Positions 62,558-64,000 of a stretch of 64,000 bases of DNA are shown piece by piece. Below the pieces are notes generated by a model. It worked only from the letters and a program-made list of their open reading frames with translations. It was not told the DNA's origin and did not search any database. The DNA is taken from assembly GCF_002933815.1 (NCBI RefSeq), contig NZ_BEYR01000002.1:372001-436000 (forward strand). The letters are read 5' to 3'. How positions within the stretch are numbered: the first letter of the stretch is position 1; each line of letters begins with the position of its first letter. The stretch comes from Sphingobacterium sp. HMA12. Lineage in GTDB: Bacteria; Bacteroidota; Bacteroidia; Sphingobacteriales; Sphingobacteriaceae. Both the position numbers and the translations under genes were made by a program.

Positions 62558-63904
62558 CTAAGGTAAGGCAACACCGCCATACTGGCTGACATTTACTTTT
62601 CCTAATTTGGTGCTATATTTTGCATTGATCGCGTCAACAAAAACATTGGCCATAATGGCATAGCCCATAGGCGTTAAGTGAACCCCATCCAACGAGAATA
62701 TATTACCAGTGATGTATTTATTGCTGATGGCTATACCGTTAATCTGATAGCCTGATTTTACTTTGTTCAAGAAACTATAAATGTCCGCTACTGCAAGTTT
62801 TTTACTGTCAGCAACCTGTTTAATAATCGCGTTGAGCGCAACAATACGATCTTGGACCATTTTTGCCTCAGCCTCATCCAAGACAAAATTGTCGCCGACA
62901 GGATTTCTCGGATGGAGACCATAAGGAAATGGATTGACAACACCCGTTGCAGGGTCTTTGAGATCTTGCCGACCCAATAAACCTGCTGAAGAAAATGGGA
63001 GAATAAACATATCTTTATCCGTTGCTGCCCGAGGAAGGTCAGCTTTTGTTTTGATATAAATATCACTAACAGGATCTTTTCCTTGTGCCTTTAATGCGGC
63101 GTTCACCCCTGCCAGTAAGGCTTGACGGGTTACTGTCGTAAAATAAGGTACGGCCGTCACATCCGGGATGGTGGCAACAACCCCTTTCTGTTCTTTGCTG
63201 GTCAACTTAGTGATAAAGCTGGTATAAAGCCCTGCAAATGTCTGCTCGGAAATTAAGGTGTTTGTGGCATCCGTGGTCACGGCACCGTTTGTAGCATAAC
63301 CCAGCACGTCGTTGTTTCCTAATGAGAAGGAAAAGAACGTATGGTCTTTGGTCGTTGCAAAATCTACATACGTTTTGGTTGCCGTTTCATTGTCTGGCAA
63401 CAGTCGCTCAAAATAGGGATTTAGTTCACCCATACGCGGAGCAAATGCCAAATCCAGTCGCATACCGGGTACGCCCAGATTATTGATCGGACCGGTGTAT
63501 TTGATATAAAGCGGCTTTTTGTCCGGCGTCTGCCCCCGGATAGCGAGGTGGTCGGTTACGGTGCCTAATTCAGGTTGACCGTTGACCAGCGCTTTTAAAT
63601 ATAAAAATCCGCTGCCATTATAGTTTTCCGCAGGAAAATAAGGCTGCAAAAATTCTCCGCCGCCTACTTTTTTCATTTCTTGCGCGAGCATATTCGGAAA
63701 AGATTGTTCCTGCCCCTTAAGACTAAGTCCACTATTGGCATAACCGGAAGTCAGGGAGTTACCGACAGCAATATATTTGCTGAAATCCACATTTTCAGGG
63801 TTTCCGCCTTTGGTATCGAGGTCGATAGATGGTTTACAGGACGCAGCCAATGCCAGCGCCGCAAAACCAATATAAAGCTTAATATTTTTTTGAAATCTTT
63901 TCAT
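62558..63904 (-). CDS. SGNH/GDSL hydrolase family lipoprotein
   Basis: The 448-residue protein has a lipoprotein signal with lipobox LAASC (about residue 23) and SGNH blocks: block I as VGNSLTSGY (Asn in place of the usual Asp), block III as SLGNNDVLG, and block V as DGVHLTPMGYA. It is an envelope esterase or lipase-like protein. It starts 6 nt after the stop of a barrel-type gene on the same strand, with which it likely forms a lipid-handling pair. Confidence 0.87.
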   Translation of the reverse strand: MKRFQKNIKLYIGFAALALAASCKPSIDLDTKGGNPENVDFSKYIAVGNSLTSGYANSGLSLKGQEQSFPNMLAQEMKKVGGGEFLQPYFPAENYNGSGFLYLKALVNGQPELGTVTDHLAIRGQTPDKKPLYIKYTGPINNLGVPGMRLDLAFAPRMGELNPYFERLLPDNETATKTYVDFATTKDHTFFSFSLGNNDVLGYATNGAVTTDATNTLISEQTFAGLYTSFITKLTSKEQKGVVATIPDVTAVPYFTTVTRQALLAGVNAALKAQGKDPVSDIYIKTKADLPRAATDKDMFILPFSSAGLLGRQDLKDPATGVVNPFPYGLHPRNPVGDNFVLDEAEAKMVQDRIVALNAIIKQVADSKKLAVADIYSFLNKVKSGYQINGIAISNKYITGNIFSLDGVHLTPMGYAIMANVFVDAINAKYSTKLGKVNVSQYGGVALP

Positions 63905-63910
63905 AATCTA

Positions 63911-64000
63911 TTACCATTTATAGGTGAATGAAATTGAAGGGGCATGAATGTTGGTTTTGTAAGCGCCCTCAATTTGTGTGACGGGGCTAGTTACGGTACG
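63911..64000 (-). CDS. C-terminal tail of a probable FadL-type outer-membrane porin (cut by window edge)
   Basis: The 29 visible residues end SISFTYKW and a TAA stop, the aromatic-ended strand typical of an outer-membrane barrel. The pattern (TQIEGAYKTNIHAPSISF) and the close coupling to an SGNH hydrolase suit an OmpP1/FadL-type long-chain fatty-acid porin. Only the tail is in the window, so the family call is tentative. Confidence 0.5.
   Translation of the reverse strand, partial: RTVTSPVTQIEGAYKTNIHAPSISFTYKW

Noticed and set aside
1..64000. tRNA genes, rRNA genes, CRISPR arrays, prophage, insertion sequences.
   Set aside because: Searched by eye for T-loop-like sequences, regularly spaced direct repeats and transposase or integrase frames; none found.

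Overview
The window looks like a chromosomal segment from the Bacteroidota, most likely Sphingobacteriaceae (a Sphingobacterium-like genome). The evidence is the set of lineage-typical families (GLPGLI protein, DUF3127, PCMD lipoprotein, Oar-type and CarboxypepD_reg-type TonB-dependent receptors, small S23/IVP four-helix-bundle protein) and promoters of the Bacteroidota form TTTG-N20-TAnnTTTG, which are clear upstream of several genes. There are no rRNA or tRNA genes, no prophage, no recognisable insertion sequence and no CRISPR array. Most of it is ordinary core chromosome with moderate GC and short intergenic gaps.

Layout. 1-2.4 kb: a SulP bicarbonate/sulfate transporter and a beta-carbonic anhydrase (cut by the window edge) plus a small unknown envelope protein. 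2.6-6 kb: HerA-like ATPase, nucleotidyltransferase and TIGR02117 protein. 6.1-8 kb: dnaK. 8.2-11.7 kb: an outer-membrane receptor with an overlapping GLPGLI gene. 11.9-17 kb: small single genes (thioredoxin-like, ankyrin, MmcQ/YjbR, PCMD lipoprotein and an outer-membrane barrel, 2OG oxygenase). 17.3-23.8 kb: a fatty-acid beta-oxidation operon (MarR regulator, HAD/ECH fusion, thiolase, acyl-CoA dehydrogenase) interrupted between the second and third enzymes by a small S23-type gene bounded by repeats. 23.9-33.1 kb: a YeiH-type transporter, then two TonB-dependent receptors flanking an ECF sigma factor and a membrane anti-sigma-like protein with a TonB C-terminal domain. 33.4-40.6 kb: nitroreductase, peptidase T, DUF4197, two secreted hydrolases (EEP and GDPD), HD hydrolase, THUMP RNA methyltransferase, DUF3127. 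40.9-46.4 kb: NlpE-like lipoprotein, acyltransferase, MFS exporter, a small lipoprotein, class II fumarase, an unknown protein. 46.7-55.9 kb: S41 protease, then mutL - rhomboid - rhomboid - EEP in one operon, and uvrA. 56-64 kb: DUF2157 membrane protein, a response regulator/histidine kinase pair diverging from an outer-membrane receptor, an OsmC protein, and an SGNH hydrolase behind the tail of a probable FadL-type porin.

Points that stand out. (1) Four intergenic sites carry the same two-unit, 14-nt-period AT-rich repeat (consensus close to TCTAAATACTAATA); two of them face each other around the S23 gene inside the beta-oxidation operon and two are solitary, which suggests a small mobile or passively spread element. 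(2) The upstream member of the EEP-proximal rhomboid pair is a predicted catalytically dead rhomboid next to an intact one. (3) Three exact TTAAC direct repeats with 11-bp period lie between the histidine kinase and the divergent receptor, the form expected of an OmpR-family operator. (4) A 14-bp palindrome sits immediately behind the -10-like box of the MarR/fad promoter. (5) Three genes (mutL, THUMP methyltransferase, histidine kinase) have a TAnnTTTG box only 3-8 nt before the start codon, suggesting leaderless or nearly leaderless mRNAs.
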